A DNA stretch of 64,000 bases from Acidimicrobiales bacterium. Lineage in GTDB: Bacteria > Actinomycetota > Acidimicrobiia > Acidimicrobiales > Poriferisodalaceae. Position 1 is the stretch's first letter, and every line of letters begins with the position of its first letter. The DNA lies in NCBI GenBank assembly GCA_041394185.1, contig JAWKIQ010000004.1:418953-482952 (forward strand), written 5' to 3'. The position numbers and the translations under genes were made by a program. Positions 8,021 to 16,593 of the stretch are shown in pieces. The notes beneath the pieces were generated by a model. The model had not been told where the DNA came from, did no database searches, and worked only from the letters and a program-made list of their open reading frames with translations.

Positions 8021-8048
8021 TTGTCAAACGTCGTTGTCGGTGTAACAT
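8021..8048 (+). promoter_or_regulatory. Possible leaderless promoter of the desaturase operon
   Basis: TTGTCA (8021-8026), a 16-base spacer and TAACAT (8043-8048). The ATG at 8055 falls where transcription would begin, and no ribosome site precedes it, so a leaderless mRNA is likely. TGTTAC/GTAACA half-sites at about 8008 and 8042 flank the region. Confidence 0.4.
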
Positions 8049-8054
8049 CAACCC

Positions 8055-9035
8055 ATGACCGCTGCGATGCCGACCCACGACGAACTCGTCGCCTCGATGA
8101 CCGGGGGCATGGTGCCCGAGGTCGAACCCTTCGCCGGATCCGATCGGCTTCGCCCAGACGGACGGCCCCACCCCGAACTGATGGCAGAGCTGCGCCGCAT
8201 TCCCAATCTGCTCAACGCCTGGACATGCGTCGCCGCAGTGGCAATGCCCGCCCTGGTTGTCGCCGCCGTGGTGGCGCTAGACCACTGGCTCGCCGTGGCG
8301 CTGGCAATTCCGGTCATGGCCGTGCTCCAGAACCGGATGTTCATCCTGCATCACGAGGGTTCGCACCGATCGTTGTTCAGCAATCGGCGAATCAACGACG
8401 TCGTCGGCATCAACTTCTTCGGGTGGGTGGCGTTCGGCACAGGCACTCACGGCTATCGCCGCGGCCACAGCAACCATCACCGCGATGAGTTCGGCCCCAA
8501 GGAACCCGACTTCTTGCTGTACTCGTTCTACCCGATCAAGGCCGAGTCGATGAGGCGCAAGCTGTTGCGCGACGCCACCGGAGTGTCGGCCTGGCGGGTG
8601 CTCAAGCCGCGCATCACGGGCGTGTTCAGCGCCAGGCACCGGGTCAACAGCCTCCGGTTCTACGCGGGCCAGGCGGTGATATTCGCCCTGTTTGCGCTGA
8701 CCGGTCATCCGTGGCTCTACCTGTTCTTGTGGGTGGCGCCGTACGTGTTCGTGTACCAGGTGCTCAACCGCTTGCGCGCAGTGGCCGAGCACGGCGGCCT
8801 CACCCGCTCTGACGACCGCCGCAAGAGCTCGCACCACGTCCGCCAGTCGCTGGTGGCCAGGGCGATCTTCGTGCCCATCGGGGTGGGCCGTCACCTGGCC
8901 CATCACGTCGACTCGGGCATTCCGTTCCGCAACCTCGCTCGCTTCGAGCAGATCCTGACCGAAGACGGCTACATCACCCCCGAGATCACCTGGCCCTCGT
9001 ACCGGGCGCTGTGGAAGGCGCTGGCGTCGGGGTGA
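8055..9035 (+). CDS. Membrane fatty acid desaturase
   Basis: 326 residues with the three histidine clusters of membrane di-iron desaturases: HHEGSH (about 99-104), HSNHH (about 138-142) and HLAHH near residue 281. Hydrophobic segments at about 58-100 and 205-240 give the usual membrane topology. It would introduce a double bond into an acyl chain using O2 and reduced ferredoxin or cytochrome b5; the position is unknown. First gene of an operon; its stop overlaps the next GTG. Confidence 0.9.
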   Translation: MTAAMPTHDELVASMTGGMVPEVEPFAGSDRLRPDGRPHPELMAELRRIPNLLNAWTCVAAVAMPALVVAAVVALDHWLAVALAIPVMAVLQNRMFILHHEGSHRSLFSNRRINDVVGINFFGWVAFGTGTHGYRRGHSNHHRDEFGPKEPDFLLYSFYPIKAESMRRKLLRDATGVSAWRVLKPRITGVFSARHRVNSLRFYAGQAVIFALFALTGHPWLYLFLWVAPYVFVYQVLNRLRAVAEHGGLTRSDDRRKSSHHVRQSLVARAIFVPIGVGRHLAHHVDSGIPFRNLARFEQILTEDGYITPEITWPSYRALWKALASG

Positions 9036-9817
9036 ACCCGACCGAGCTCGAGGTTCTCTTCAGGCCGTTGTCGGCGCGCAGCGTCATGGCCTCGGCGCTG
9101 TTGGGTTCCAGACCGCCCCGCCTTCGCGGCCGCCTCCTGATCGCGCTGGTCGAGCAGTTCGGCATCGCCCCGGGCACCGCTCGAGTGGCCCTCAGCCGCA
9201 TGGTCGAGAAGGGCGAACTGGTCAACGACGACGGCATGTACGCATTGTCGGGCGAGCTGCTCAAGCGTCAGCGACGCCAGGACCTGGCCCGATCTTCGGC
9301 TTCGAGCCAACGTGATGGCCGCTGGGATGGCGCATGGGAGCAAGCCATCGTCGCCGAGAGCGGTCGCACGGCGGCCAAACGCCATGCGCTGCGACGCGAT
9401 CTTGGCGCCGCCCGCCTGGGCGAGTTGCGTGAGGGTGTGTGGATGCGGCCCGGCAACCTCGACCGCGAGGTCGGCGACCTGCTCGACGGCGATGTCGCCA
9501 ACCACGTGTTGTGGTTTCGGGTCTCGCCATCCGACACCGCCGCGGCTGGCGAGTTGGTGGGCCGCCTGTTCGCCCTCGATGCGTGGTCCGACACGGCTGC
9601 TGAGCTGCTAGGGCAACTGCAGGGCTCGGCCGGCGATCTGGCCGCCCGGTTCCGTTTGGCGGCCGCTGTGCTGCAGCACCTGACGCACGATCCGCTGCTG
9701 CCCATCGAGCTGTACCCGCCAGGTTGGCCCGCGGACCAATTGCGCCAGGCCTATGCGCGCTATGAGGCCGATCTGCAGGTCGAGTTGCGTTCGTTCTTCG
9801 CCGCCGTCGGCGCATAG
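9032..9817 (+). CDS. PaaX-family transcriptional regulator
   Basis: The GTG start at 9032 overlaps the desaturase stop; 261 residues. The N-terminal winged helix (RPPRLRGRLLIALVEQFG, GTARVALSRMVEKGEL) and central region resemble PaaX, the phenylacetyl-CoA-responsive repressor family. The C-terminal part fits the PaaX_C domain (LPIELYPPGWPAD). It likely controls its own operon; the ligand may be an acyl-CoA. Placement between lipid and VOC genes suggests lipid-linked regulation rather than phenylacetate degradation, since no paa genes are nearby. Confidence 0.8.
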   Translation: MNPTELEVLFRPLSARSVMASALLGSRPPRLRGRLLIALVEQFGIAPGTARVALSRMVEKGELVNDDGMYALSGELLKRQRRQDLARSSASSQRDGRWDGAWEQAIVAESGRTAAKRHALRRDLGAARLGELREGVWMRPGNLDREVGDLLDGDVANHVLWFRVSPSDTAAAGELVGRLFALDAWSDTAAELLGQLQGSAGDLAARFRLAAAVLQHLTHDPLLPIELYPPGWPADQLRQAYARYEADLQVELRSFFAAVGA

Positions 9818-9827
9818 GGTTCGGTCC

Positions 9828-10253
9828 ATGACAATCGAACCCGTGAAAGTCGAGCTGGGGCCCGAGCCGGTTGCCATCGGCATCGTCATCAGCGACAGCG
9901 ACGCATCTCTGGCCTTCTACCGCGACCTGCTCGGCATGACCCACGAAGGCGACATGCCCATGCCGGTAGGCGGTGGCGGCACCATGCATCGGCTGCGGTG
10001 CGGGCCGACACTCGTGAAGTTGGTCAGCTTCGACACCAACCCCGAGGCCAAGGCTCCTGGCGGCGGGTTCGCCGATGGCTTGGGCTACCGGTACATCACC
10101 ATCAACGTCTCGAACGTCGCCGACACGGTCGCGGCATGCGACGAGGCTGGGCATCAGATCTTGATGAAGGCGGTCGAGCTGCGGCCAGGGGTTTCCATTG
10201 GCATGGTCGCCGACCCCGACGGCAACGTCGTCGAGTTCATCCAGTACGGGTGA
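9828..10253 (+). CDS. VOC (glyoxalase/dioxygenase superfamily) protein
   Basis: A 141-residue single VOC module: VAIGIVISDSDASLAFYRDLLGM at the start and DPDGNVVEFIQYG at the end, the typical beta-alpha-beta-beta-beta pair with a terminal metal-binding Glu. The substrate is not predictable. It starts 10 bases after the PaaX-like gene and its stop overlaps the next start. Confidence 0.85.
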   Translation: MTIEPVKVELGPEPVAIGIVISDSDASLAFYRDLLGMTHEGDMPMPVGGGGTMHRLRCGPTLVKLVSFDTNPEAKAPGGGFADGLGYRYITINVSNVADTVAACDEAGHQILMKAVELRPGVSIGMVADPDGNVVEFIQYG

Positions 10254-11134
10254 GCCTCAGGGTCAGACGTGCGACGCCGGCCGACCGACCGTCGGTTGTG
10301 GCGATCGCCCGAGAGTTGGTCAGCGCAGCAGACACGTATGCCTTCGACCCCTTGGCGTCGGACGATCAGCTGTGGCAGTACTTCGCACCCGACTCGGGCG
10401 GGCTGGGTTACGTCGCCGAGGCCGATGGTCAGGTGGTTGGCTGCTTCGTCATCAGGCCCAACCATCCGGGGCCCGGTTCGCACGTCGCCAATGCCAGCTT
10501 CGCCGTGTCGTCCGCGGCGCGGGGTCAGGGCATCGGCCGGGCGATGGGCGAGGCCGCTCTGACCCTGGCCGCCGACTCGGGTTACAGGGCGATGCAGTTC
10601 AACATCGTCGTGTCTTCAAACCGTGCAGCGGTCGCCTTGTGGCGTTCGCTCGGGTTCCGTGTCATCGCCACGGTTCCCGAGGGGTTCAGGCTGCCCGACG
10701 GCACCCTGGTCGACCATCTGGTCATGCACCGCCCGCTCGAGCCTCGCAACGGGATCGACCCCGTCGACCCTGCCGGATTCGGCCAGCAGGTGACGTTCCT
10801 GCCGGTATCGGACCTGTCGACGTCGGCGGCCTTCTATGGCCAGGTGTTGGGCCTCGACCTGGTGCTCGATCAGGGCGACTGTCGCATCTATCGCGTGGCG
10901 GCCGACGCGTTCGTGGGCATCTGTGAACGCGACGCCCGCGCCACCGATGGTTTGATGCTGACCCTGGTGACTGGCGAGGTCGACCGTTGGCACGATCGCT
11001 TGGTGGCGGCGGGTGTGGTTTGCGACCGGCCGCCGGCCCACAACGCCAAGTACAACCTCTACCACGGCTTCTACCGCGACCCTGACGGACACGTGATCGA
11101 GGTTCAGACCTTCCTCGACCCAAACTGGAGATAG
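10250..11134 (+). CDS. GNAT acetyltransferase - VOC fusion protein
   Basis: 294 residues with a GTG start overlapping the previous stop. Residues 1-160 are a GNAT fold (RGQGIGRAMGEAALTLA is the acetyl-CoA loop; SSNRAAVALWRSLGF the C-terminal element). Residues about 170-294 are a VOC module ending RDPDGHVIEVQTF. The fusion and the VOC gene just before it suggest the two activities act on one small molecule, either acetylation coupled to isomerisation/lyase chemistry or a binding-type resistance function. The fusion is clear; the role is unknown. Confidence 0.85.
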   Translation: MSLRVRRATPADRPSVVAIARELVSAADTYAFDPLASDDQLWQYFAPDSGGLGYVAEADGQVVGCFVIRPNHPGPGSHVANASFAVSSAARGQGIGRAMGEAALTLAADSGYRAMQFNIVVSSNRAAVALWRSLGFRVIATVPEGFRLPDGTLVDHLVMHRPLEPRNGIDPVDPAGFGQQVTFLPVSDLSTSAAFYGQVLGLDLVLDQGDCRIYRVAADAFVGICERDARATDGLMLTLVTGEVDRWHDRLVAAGVVCDRPPAHNAKYNLYHGFYRDPDGHVIEVQTFLDPNWR

Positions 11135-11145
11135 GAGGCTCGCCC

Positions 11146-12180
11146 ATGGACGGCGACGATGAACGACGTGTGGTGACCGTCCTCGAACCACACGACGAGT
11201 ACACCCACACCCCCGACCCGGTGCCCAACTACAACGAGTCGATGTATCTGAACGGTTTCGACCTCACCGCCGAGACGGGTGCATGGTTCCGCATAGGTAA
11301 CCGCGTCAACGAGGGCCACGCCGAGATGACCGTCTGTGTCTATTTGCCAGACGGGCGCGTCGGCTTCATCTACAAGCGGCCCGAGATCGACAACAACGAC
11401 CGCATGGACGCAGGCGGGCTGACCATCGAGGTGGTCGAGCCGTTCAAGCATCTCACCATCTCCTACGACGGAAAGGTGTGCTTGCTCGACCAGCCCCGAG
11501 ACATGGCCGACCCGAGATCGGCGTTCAAGAACAACCCGATGGTCGACTGTGAGGTTCGCCTCGACGTCGCGGGAGTGTCGCCGATGTTTGGTGGGCTGCG
11601 ACGCTACGCCGACGGTTCGCCCATCGAGACCGACGCCGAGAAGAGCTTCGCCAAGGCGCACTACGAGCAGCACACGGCGGTCAAGGGATCGATCGTCGTA
11701 GGTGACCAGACGATCTCGCTCGACGGGCTGGGCCTGCGCGACAAGTCGTGGGGTCCCAGGTATTGGCAGGCGATCGATTGGTATCGCTGGCTGCCGATGT
11801 CGTTCGGGCCCGATTTCGCCATGATGCTCAGCATCGTCGCCGGCGGTGGCGATCGGCGCGTCGGGGGCATGGTGCTGGAGGACGGCCGCTATCACCTGAT
11901 CCGCGATGTCGAGATCGAGTCGGACTACGACGACGACAACTACCAGACGGCCATGCGATGTGTGGCCCGCACCGACCATTCCGAGTACCGCATCAGCGGT
12001 GAGGTCGTTTCGCTGATCCCGCTGCGCAATCGGCGCACCACTCCCCAGGGTGATGTTCTCCACACCCGCATAACCGAAGGCATGACCCGCTTCGAGTGCA
12101 ACGGGCTCACCGGCATGGGCATGAGCGAATACCTCGACCAGGTCGTCGACGGAGTGCCCGTCGGACTCGAGCTGGCCTAG
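11146..12180 (+). CDS. Conserved lipocalin-like (AttH/CrtC-type, DUF7064-like) protein
   Basis: 344 residues with a strong AGGAGG ribosome site seven bases before the ATG. The sequence is beta-rich and has the signature LRDKSWGPRYW of a family often found near steroid/lipid catabolic genes in Actinobacteria; the fold is probably two lipocalin-like barrels. No catalytic residues can be assigned. Last gene of the desaturase-PaaX-VOC-GNAT/VOC operon. Its TAG stop shares a CTAG with the convergent sulfatase. Confidence 0.65.
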   Translation: MDGDDERRVVTVLEPHDEYTHTPDPVPNYNESMYLNGFDLTAETGAWFRIGNRVNEGHAEMTVCVYLPDGRVGFIYKRPEIDNNDRMDAGGLTIEVVEPFKHLTISYDGKVCLLDQPRDMADPRSAFKNNPMVDCEVRLDVAGVSPMFGGLRRYADGSPIETDAEKSFAKAHYEQHTAVKGSIVVGDQTISLDGLGLRDKSWGPRYWQAIDWYRWLPMSFGPDFAMMLSIVAGGGDRRVGGMVLEDGRYHLIRDVEIESDYDDDNYQTAMRCVARTDHSEYRISGEVVSLIPLRNRRTTPQGDVLHTRITEGMTRFECNGLTGMGMSEYLDQVVDGVPVGLELA

Positions 12181-13520
12181 TCGGCAGTACCCGGGGCTAT
12201 CAGCGGATGTTCTGTCACGCTGGCCCAGAACTCGTCTATCGCGGCTTGGCACGGCCGCTGCACCCATGTGTTCGAAGGCAAGAACACGTCGTGGCGTTCG
12301 CCCGGGTCTTCGTACAGGTTGAACGCCCTGGGAATGGTCAGCTGTACAGGCGGGTCGAGCATGTACTCCTGCCAGACGAAGTGCAGCTTCCAGTTGCGCC
12401 ATTTCACCGCGTGCAAGCGGTCGCCGACGAAACACAAGATCGAATCGCGGCCCGACTTCGACGACCGGCCGTCGAGCAGGGGCATGATGTCGATGCCGTC
12501 GATGGGGCGATCGTCGGGCACCTGGGCGCCGGCGACCGTGGCCAGGGTGGTGAAGATGTCGACGGCGTGGGTTATCTCGTTGCTGGTGCTGTCGGCCGGA
12601 ATTCGGCCGGGCCAGCGGGCGATGAATGGCACGCGCAGGCATCCCTCCATCGCTGTGAAATACGAACCGCCCCACGGGCCCGTCCAGCCCCGCCAGGGCA
12701 GGACGTCTTCGGCTCCGTTGTCGCTGGTGAAGACGAATAGGGTCTCATCGGCAATGCCCAGCTCGTCGAGCAGGTCGCACAGCTGCCCAACCCGCTGGTC
12801 GATCTCGTGGAACGAATCGGCAAAGTCGCCCAGCCCCGTGCTGCCTGCGTAGTCGGGGTGCGGCAGGGTGGGGAAGTGCGGGAAGGCCACAGGCATGTAG
12901 GCAAAGAACGGCCGGTCGGCGTCGACAGATCGGCGGATGAAGTCGTGGGTGCGCTCGAAACACTGCGCGTCGAACAGCGCCCGCTGGGTCAGGTCGTAAT
13001 CGGCCACCACAGTGCTGGCCTGGCCGGCCACGCCTTCGAACAGCTGCTCCTGGGGCACCACTTCGGGGTCGTAGCCCGGCTGGCTCGACCACAACGACGA
13101 GTCATGGGTTTCGAGCAGCCCCCACCATTCGTCGAAGCCGCGGGCGTTGGGCTGGCGTTCGGGCAGGTCGCCCAGGTGCCATTTGCCGAAGTGGGCAGTG
13201 GCGTAGCCCTGGTCTGACAGCAGCTGGGCGAGGGTTACCTCCCAGCGGGTCAGTCCACTCGGTTGGCCCGGCAAAGGGATCTTGGTGGTACCCGATCTGA
13301 TCGGCATTCTCCCGGTCAGCACCGCCGAACGCGACGGTGTGCACTGGGCCTCCATGTTCATGTTGGTCAGGCGCACGCCCTGGGCTGCGAGACGGTCGAT
13401 GTTGGGCGTGGGCACGCCGCGCACCTCACCGCCGCCATAACAACCCAGCTCGCCATAGCCCAGGTTGTCGACGAACAGCAGAACGATGTTCGGCTTAGTG
13501 TCCCGTTCCGGATCGCCCAT
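12177..13520 (-). CDS. Type I (formylglycine) arylsulfatase-like hydrolase
   Basis: 447 residues from the ATG at 13520. The formylglycine motif CTPSR (Cys60) and the metal-site stretches LLFVDNLGYG and FTSDNGAE identify an active-type alkaline-phosphatase-superfamily sulfatase. No signal peptide is seen, so it may be cytoplasmic. The start is uncertain: a GTG at 13541 is in frame, and both candidate starts lie in a copy of the window's palindromic repeat with no good ribosome site. It follows the ABC importer genes on the same strand, suggesting desulfation of an imported sulfate ester. Confidence 0.88.
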   Translation of the reverse strand: MGDPERDTKPNIVLLFVDNLGYGELGCYGGGEVRGVPTPNIDRLAAQGVRLTNMNMEAQCTPSRSAVLTGRMPIRSGTTKIPLPGQPSGLTRWEVTLAQLLSDQGYATAHFGKWHLGDLPERQPNARGFDEWWGLLETHDSSLWSSQPGYDPEVVPQEQLFEGVAGQASTVVADYDLTQRALFDAQCFERTHDFIRRSVDADRPFFAYMPVAFPHFPTLPHPDYAGSTGLGDFADSFHEIDQRVGQLCDLLDELGIADETLFVFTSDNGAEDVLPWRGWTGPWGGSYFTAMEGCLRVPFIARWPGRIPADSTSNEITHAVDIFTTLATVAGAQVPDDRPIDGIDIMPLLDGRSSKSGRDSILCFVGDRLHAVKWRNWKLHFVWQEYMLDPPVQLTIPRAFNLYEDPGERHDVFLPSNTWVQRPCQAAIDEFWASVTEHPLIAPGTAD

Positions 13521-13544
13521 AGGGGCGCTGGGGACAGACACTTC
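13514..13544 (-). repeat. Palindromic repeat, copy 1 (short form), after the ABC ATPase gene
   Basis: Read on the minus strand it begins AAGTGTCTGTCCCC, four bases after the ATPase stop, and ends in a small hairpin CGCCC-CTAT-GGGCG. Copies 2 and 3 (33456-33497, 34371-34414) share the AAGTGTCTGTC head and a longer stem. All three lie on the sense strand just downstream of a stop codon. Confidence 0.8.
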
Positions 13545-13547
13545 GGG

Positions 13548-14590
13548 TCAGGTGGCGGGGGTTTTGATCGAGGCTATGGGGGCGCCGTTGAGCTTGGGGC
13601 CCGAGGTGTGAAGGTGGCAGGCCACCGTGCCTCCGGTTTGGGTAGGCACGAATTCGGGGAACGACTGGTGGCACACGTCCATGACGTGCGGGCAGCGTTC
13701 GGCGAACGGGCAACTGTTGGTGGGGGCCCGGCCCGACGCTCCGGCGACGCCCCTGGTGAGCTCGCGCCGACGGTCGGACTTTCGCGCTGCACCTCGGGGT
13801 CAGGGTCGGGAATCGACGCCAGCAACAGCTCGGTATAAGGGTGGGTGGGCCGCTCGCAAACGTCGTCGGCGGTGCCGGTCTCGACGATGCGGCTGTGGTA
13901 CATCACCGCGATTCGAGTCGAGATGTGGCGCACAACCGCCAGGTCGTGGGCGATGAACAGATAGGCGGCGCCGGTCTCTTTCTGGAGGTCTTCCAGCAGG
14001 TTGATGACCTGGCTCTGGGTCGACACATCCAGTGCAGACACCGGTTCGTCCAGCACCAGCAGGTCGGGCTTGGTGGCAAGGGCGCGCGCTACGGCGATGC
14101 GCTGGCGCTGACCGCCCGAGAACTCGTAAGGGAAGCGGTTGAGATGGTGGCTCTGCAGACCCACCTGCTCGAGCAGCTCGCCGGCACGTTTGGTGCGAGA
14201 CCGTTCGTCCATGTCGAAGTGGATCTTCAGCGGCTCGCCGATGATGTCGCCGACCAGCATCGATGGGTTCAGCGAACCGACCGGGTCCTGGAAGACCACC
14301 TGCACCGCCTTGCGGTATGGCTTGGGGATCGAGCGACCGAACCCGGTGACATCAAAATCGCCGAGGCGGATCGTGCCGCCTGAGGGCCGGATGAACTGCA
14401 GGATCGCTCGACCGATGGTGGTCTTGCCCGAGCCCGATTCGCCTACCAGGCCAACCGTCTCGCCACGGTCGACCGACAGGCTGACATGCTGCACGGCCCT
14501 GACGTCGGGCAGGCGCTGCCAGGGCAGGGCGCCACGACCACCCGGGAAGGTGATGCTGAGATCTTCGATCTCGAGGAGTGGTTTGTTCAC
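13548..14590 (-). CDS. Peptide-type ABC transporter ATPase (DppF/OppF-like), frameshifted near the C-terminus
   Basis: The GTG start overlaps the preceding ATPase stop. Walker A (GESGSGKTT), the signature FSGGQRQRIAVARAL and Walker B (LLVLDEP) are intact. After ESPTV, near 13765-13772, the family's C-terminal oligo_HPY tail with its Cys motif (CPFAERCPHVMDVC) continues only in another frame, down to the TGA at 13548. The pattern fits one missing base; the restored length would be 347 residues. The core ATPase would be made with a wrong tail of about 60 residues. A sequencing error is possible. Confidence 0.85.
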
Positions 14591-16593
14591 GACTCACCTC
14601 CGTCGGTGGCCACGGCGACCACTCCTGCACGTTTCACTCCGATGAGCTTCAGTTCGTCGGCTCTGACGCACCGGGTTATCGAGTGCTTGCTCTCGCGCAA
14701 CTCGACCGGCCCGGCCTTGCAGGCATCGGTGGCGTACTGGCAGCGAGCTGCGAAGTGGCAGTGGTCGGGCCACTCCCATGGCGGCGGCACCACACCGGCG
14801 ATGGTGGGCAGAGAGCCGGTTCGTGACTCGTTGCGCGGGATGGCCGTGATGAGGCCCTCGGTGTAGGGGTGCTGCGGGTCGTTGAACACCTTGGCCAGAT
14901 CGCCGGTCTCGACGATCTCGCCCGCGTACATGACCGCTACCTTGTCGGCGAGATCGGCCACCACACCCAGGTCGTGGGTGATCAGCAGCACCGACACCTC
15001 GCGGTCGCGGGCGAGGTCGGCGATGAGGTCGAGCATCTGGCCCTGCACCGTGACGTCGAGCGCCGTGGTGGGCTCGTCGGCGATCAGCAACTTGGGCTCG
15101 CAAGACAGTGCCATGGCGATCATGACCCGCTGGGCCATGCCACCAGAGAACTGGTGCGGGAATGCATCGATGCGCTTCTCGGGGTCGGGGATACCGACCT
15201 CGCGGAACAGCTCGATGACCCGCTCGCGGGCCTGCTCCTTGTTCATGCCCAGGTGAACGATCAGCGGCTCGGCCACCTGGCGACCGACCGTGTAGGCCGG
15301 GTTGAGGGCCGCTGAAGGTTCCTGGAAGATGATGCCGATCTCCTTGCCGCGGATCGAGCGGAGATCGTCGAAGTCCATGTTCACCAGCTCTTTGCCGTCG
15401 AGCACGATCGACGACGCCGAGGACCGGCCAGGGTCTGGCACCAGACCCATCAGCGACAGGGCGGTGATCGACTTACCAGAACCCGACTCGCCAACCAGCG
15501 CCAGTACCTGGCCGCGACCGATGTCGAGGTCGACGTCGCGTACCACCGAAACATCTTCACGGGTGCCGGGGCGGGGGAACCGTATCGACAGGTCGCGCAG
15601 GCTCAGCAGCGAACGCTCGGGCACCGGCTTGGTGTCGGGCTTCTTGGGAACGGCCTCGACGTCGCCGACGCCGACCTTGCCGCCGCGGGCTTCGCGCGAG
15701 AATGCGTCGCGCAGACCGTCGCCGAGCACGTTGAACGCCACGATGGTGAAGAACACCATCAGGCCCGGTGGAATGGCCGGCCAGATGGTGCGGTCGATGC
15801 TGTTCTGTGCGTCTCGAAGCATGCGGCCCCAACTGGCCTGGTTGGAGGTGGCGCCAAGGCCCAGGAAGCTCAGGGCCGCCTCGGCCAGTACCGCCTGAGC
15901 GAACAGAAGGGTGGTCTGCACGATCAGTGGGGGAGCGACGTTTGGCAGGATGTGGCGCCACATGATGCGGTTGCTGCCGGCTCCGGCGGCCCGGGCTCCG
16001 TCTACGTACAGCTCTTCGCGGGCTGCGAACACCTCGGCTCGGGTGAGCCTGGTGATGATCATCGAGTACACGATGCCGATGGCCAGCATGGCGTTGGTGA
16101 GGCCTGGGCCCAGGCCGGCGATGATGGCCATGGCCATGACAACCGCGGGGACGGCCACCACGGTCTCGACGCCTCGCATGATGATGCGGTCGACCCAGCC
16201 ACGGAAATAGCCGATGGTGAGGCCAAGCGGCACGCCGATGACAAGCGCAACGGCCACGGCTTCGAGCCCTGCGATCAGGGCATAACGAGCACCGAACATG
16301 ATGCGCGTCAGCAGGTCGCGACCCACGTGGTCGGTTCCCAGGATGTAGCCACCCTCGCCCGGGCTGAACAGAATGTCCTGGAAGCGGGTCGCGAAGATGG
16401 CGTCGTGTGACGTCAGGTATGGGGCGAAGATCGCCACCAGCGATATGAGGATCAGGTATGCAAGACCAGCCATGGCGATCTTGTTGCGGCGGATCCTGAC
16501 CCAGAAACGGCCCGGCGTCTTGGGCGAATCGTCACCGGCGTCGTCGACGTCGTCGGTCGCGATCACCTGTTCTGGCTCTACGTGAGCTGTCAT
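14587..16593 (-). CDS. ABC transporter permease-ATPase fusion (DppC-DppD type)
   Basis: 668 residues from the ATG at 16593. Residues about 20-300 are a DppC-like permease: an N-terminal domain with FWVRIRRNK, the ILGTDHVGRDLLTR motif and the EAA loop (GARAAGAGSNRIMWRHILPN). A short charged linker joins it to a complete DppD-like ATPase (about 325-668) with GESGSGKS, FSGGMAQRVMIAMAL and LLIADEP, ending in an oligo_HPY tail with Cys residues. These are normally separate genes. It imports peptides or similar solutes together with the adjacent permease, ATPase and binding protein. Confidence 0.9.
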   Translation of the reverse strand: MTAHVEPEQVIATDDVDDAGDDSPKTPGRFWVRIRRNKIAMAGLAYLILISLVAIFAPYLTSHDAIFATRFQDILFSPGEGGYILGTDHVGRDLLTRIMFGARYALIAGLEAVAVALVIGVPLGLTIGYFRGWVDRIIMRGVETVVAVPAVVMAMAIIAGLGPGLTNAMLAIGIVYSMIITRLTRAEVFAAREELYVDGARAAGAGSNRIMWRHILPNVAPPLIVQTTLLFAQAVLAEAALSFLGLGATSNQASWGRMLRDAQNSIDRTIWPAIPPGLMVFFTIVAFNVLGDGLRDAFSREARGGKVGVGDVEAVPKKPDTKPVPERSLLSLRDLSIRFPRPGTREDVSVVRDVDLDIGRGQVLALVGESGSGKSITALSLMGLVPDPGRSSASSIVLDGKELVNMDFDDLRSIRGKEIGIIFQEPSAALNPAYTVGRQVAEPLIVHLGMNKEQARERVIELFREVGIPDPEKRIDAFPHQFSGGMAQRVMIAMALSCEPKLLIADEPTTALDVTVQGQMLDLIADLARDREVSVLLITHDLGVVADLADKVAVMYAGEIVETGDLAKVFNDPQHPYTEGLITAIPRNESRTGSLPTIAGVVPPPWEWPDHCHFAARCQYATDACKAGPVELRESKHSITRCVRADELKLIGVKRAGVVAVATDGGES

